DNA from: Chitinophagaceae bacterium
Lineage (GTDB): Bacteria; Bacteroidota; Bacteroidia; Chitinophagales; Chitinophagaceae
Reading direction: 5' to 3'
DNA length: 64,000 nucleotides
NCBI GenBank assembly: GCA_947375185.1
Contig: CANCEU010000005.1
Location: forward strand, 1 to 64,000
Made by a program: the position numbers and the translations under genes. Under the pieces are notes generated by a model that saw only the letters and a program-made list of their open reading frames with translations, made no database searches and was not told the origin of the DNA. Below, piece by piece: positions 63,238 to 64,000 of this stretch. Position 1 is the first letter of the stretch, and the number at the start of each line of letters is the position of its first letter.

Positions 63238-63891
63238 TTAGGATTGCATTTTGGTTCCATAAGCTAAGTCGCCTGCATCTCCTAGGCCCGGAATAATATA
63301 GCTATGATCGTTTAATGTGTCATCTATGTCACCGCACCAAATTGGTATATCCTTACCCAGTGCCGCTTCCACTGTTTCAATTCCTTTTTTACTTGCAATG
63401 GCAACGACAATATGCAATGCAGCAGGAGTTTGATTTTTTGTAATTGACTTGATAGTCTCTACTAATGAAGCTCCAGTTGCCAACATAGGGTCGGATACAA
63501 TTACAATGCGATTATTTAAATCGGGACAGCTCATATATTCAATACTTATTTCAAAACTACCATCATCGTGATGTTTTCTATAAGCTGAAATAAACGCATT
63601 ATCGGCCTTGTCAAAATAATTAAGCATGCCTTGATGCAATGGAAGTCCTGCTCTTAAAATTGTTGCTAAAACAGGTTGTTCAGCTAATACTTTAGATTGA
63701 TGTATGCCTAAAGGAGTTGTAGTTGGCACAATTTTATTGGGCATTAATTTGCTCATCTCATAAGCTGCCACTTCTCCTATGCGCTCTAAATTTCTTCTAA
63801 AACGCATTCTATCATTTTGCACATTTACATCTCTTAATTCTGCAACCCAATTGCTTAATAAACTATGCTTTTCACTTAAATGATAAACCAT
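63238..63891 (-). CDS. upp: Uracil phosphoribosyltransferase
   Basis: Salvages uracil to UMP with PRPP. The 217-residue protein shows the PRPP loop VSDPMLATGASLVETI, ATILRAGLPLHQGMLNYFD, and the C-terminal uracil-binding GLGDAGDLAYGT. Normal length. A TAGTTTTG box (63908-63915) lies 16 nt upstream, and a probable adenine deaminase gene precedes it. Confidence 0.95.
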   Translation of the reverse strand: MVYHLSEKHSLLSNWVAELRDVNVQNDRMRFRRNLERIGEVAAYEMSKLMPNKIVPTTTPLGIHQSKVLAEQPVLATILRAGLPLHQGMLNYFDKADNAFISAYRKHHDDGSFEISIEYMSCPDLNNRIVIVSDPMLATGASLVETIKSITKNQTPAALHIVVAIASKKGIETVEAALGKDIPIWCGDIDDTLNDHSYIIPGLGDAGDLAYGTKMQS

Positions 63892-63907
63892 TGCGCTAAA
63901 TTTTTTC

Positions 63908-63915
63908 CAAAACTA
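63908..63915 (-). promoter_or_regulatory. -7 promoter box of upp
   Basis: TAGTTTTG on the minus strand, 16 nt before the upp ATG; no clear -33. Confidence 0.4.
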
Positions 63916-63933
63916 AGTTTCTTCGGGCCAATT

Positions 63934-64000
63934 TTAAAATAATTTAAATACATCTCCATCAAATAACCCTTTATCGCTCAATTTTAAGTGCGGGATAACA
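63934..64000 (-). CDS. ade: C-terminus of a probable adenine deaminase (partial)
   Basis: A leftward frame enters from the right edge, and its last 21 residues are visible (VIPHLKLSDKGLFD ... ) before TAA at 63934-63936. PVIPxLKLTDKGLFD is the usual C-terminal motif of adenine deaminases of the AdeC/Ade amidohydrolase family. Only the end can be seen, so the call rests on this motif and on linkage to upp (nucleobase salvage). Confidence 0.6.
   Translation of the reverse strand, partial: VIPHLKLSDKGLFDGDVFKLF

Overview
The window is a dense, A+T-rich chromosomal segment of a Bacteroidota bacterium, probably Sphingobacteriia/Chitinophagaceae-like; the family placement is an inference from gene content. 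The evidence is: recurrent TAnnTTTG promoter boxes and a near absence of Shine-Dalgarno sites; gliding/type IX secretion genes gldH, gldE and gldD; Bacteroidota-typical families (a DUF4834-like protein, DUF3109, the long PurF form, a Nudix-type regulator, a 31-residue AURKAIP1/COX24-type basic protein); and mutY beside an HU-type gene and RNase G. I saw no rRNA, tRNA, CRISPR array, insertion sequence or prophage. No gene-free stretch reaches 300 bases; the longest, 30581-30871, holds a candidate attenuator.

Layout. 1-7444: partial VOC protein, HAD phosphatase, small membrane protein, then the translation/transcription operon rimP-nusA-infB followed by a SurA-like chaperone. 7519-12624: purF, a bidirectional terminator, then a leftward set with a KAS III-like enzyme, manC and kdsD (sugar nucleotides and envelope). 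12803-25861: recQ, a DUF3089 lipoprotein, chrA, a small exported protein, an RND efflux pair, a GH130-like lipoprotein, an alpha/beta hydrolase and a membrane acyltransferase-like protein. 25938-33968: typA, obgE, a TetR regulator, a PfkB kinase, asd with its leader, ligA. 34054-40393: Nudix-type regulator, yicC, gldH with a two-component system, an arginase-like protein, dacB. 40422-46799: mutL diverging from a M3 peptidase, then a RicT-like protein and DNA polymerase III delta prime. 46876-52656: gpx, comF, radA, rng, a tiny basic protein, a TPR protein, an HU-like protein. 52866-57885: mutY-gldE-gldD-DUF3109-lutB. 57924-64000: EamA transporter, purH, comEC, RsmI-like methyltransferase, EI24 protein, upp and the end of a probable adenine deaminase gene.

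Most genes are housekeeping: nucleotide metabolism (purF, purH, upp, ade), DNA repair (recQ, ligA, mutL, radA, mutY) and ribosome function (rimP, infB, typA, obgE).

The most interesting signal is regulatory. Upstream of asd (30581-30740) there is a consensus promoter, a 14-codon peptide with 9 aspartate-family residues (Met, Asn, Lys, Thr), and mutually exclusive antiterminator and terminator hairpins: the architecture of a ribosome-mediated attenuator. A second candidate lies before rimP, where a perfect terminator-like hairpin sits inside an 11-codon upstream ORF that stops 2 nt before the rimP start. Several promoters abut start codons, which suggests leaderless mRNAs.
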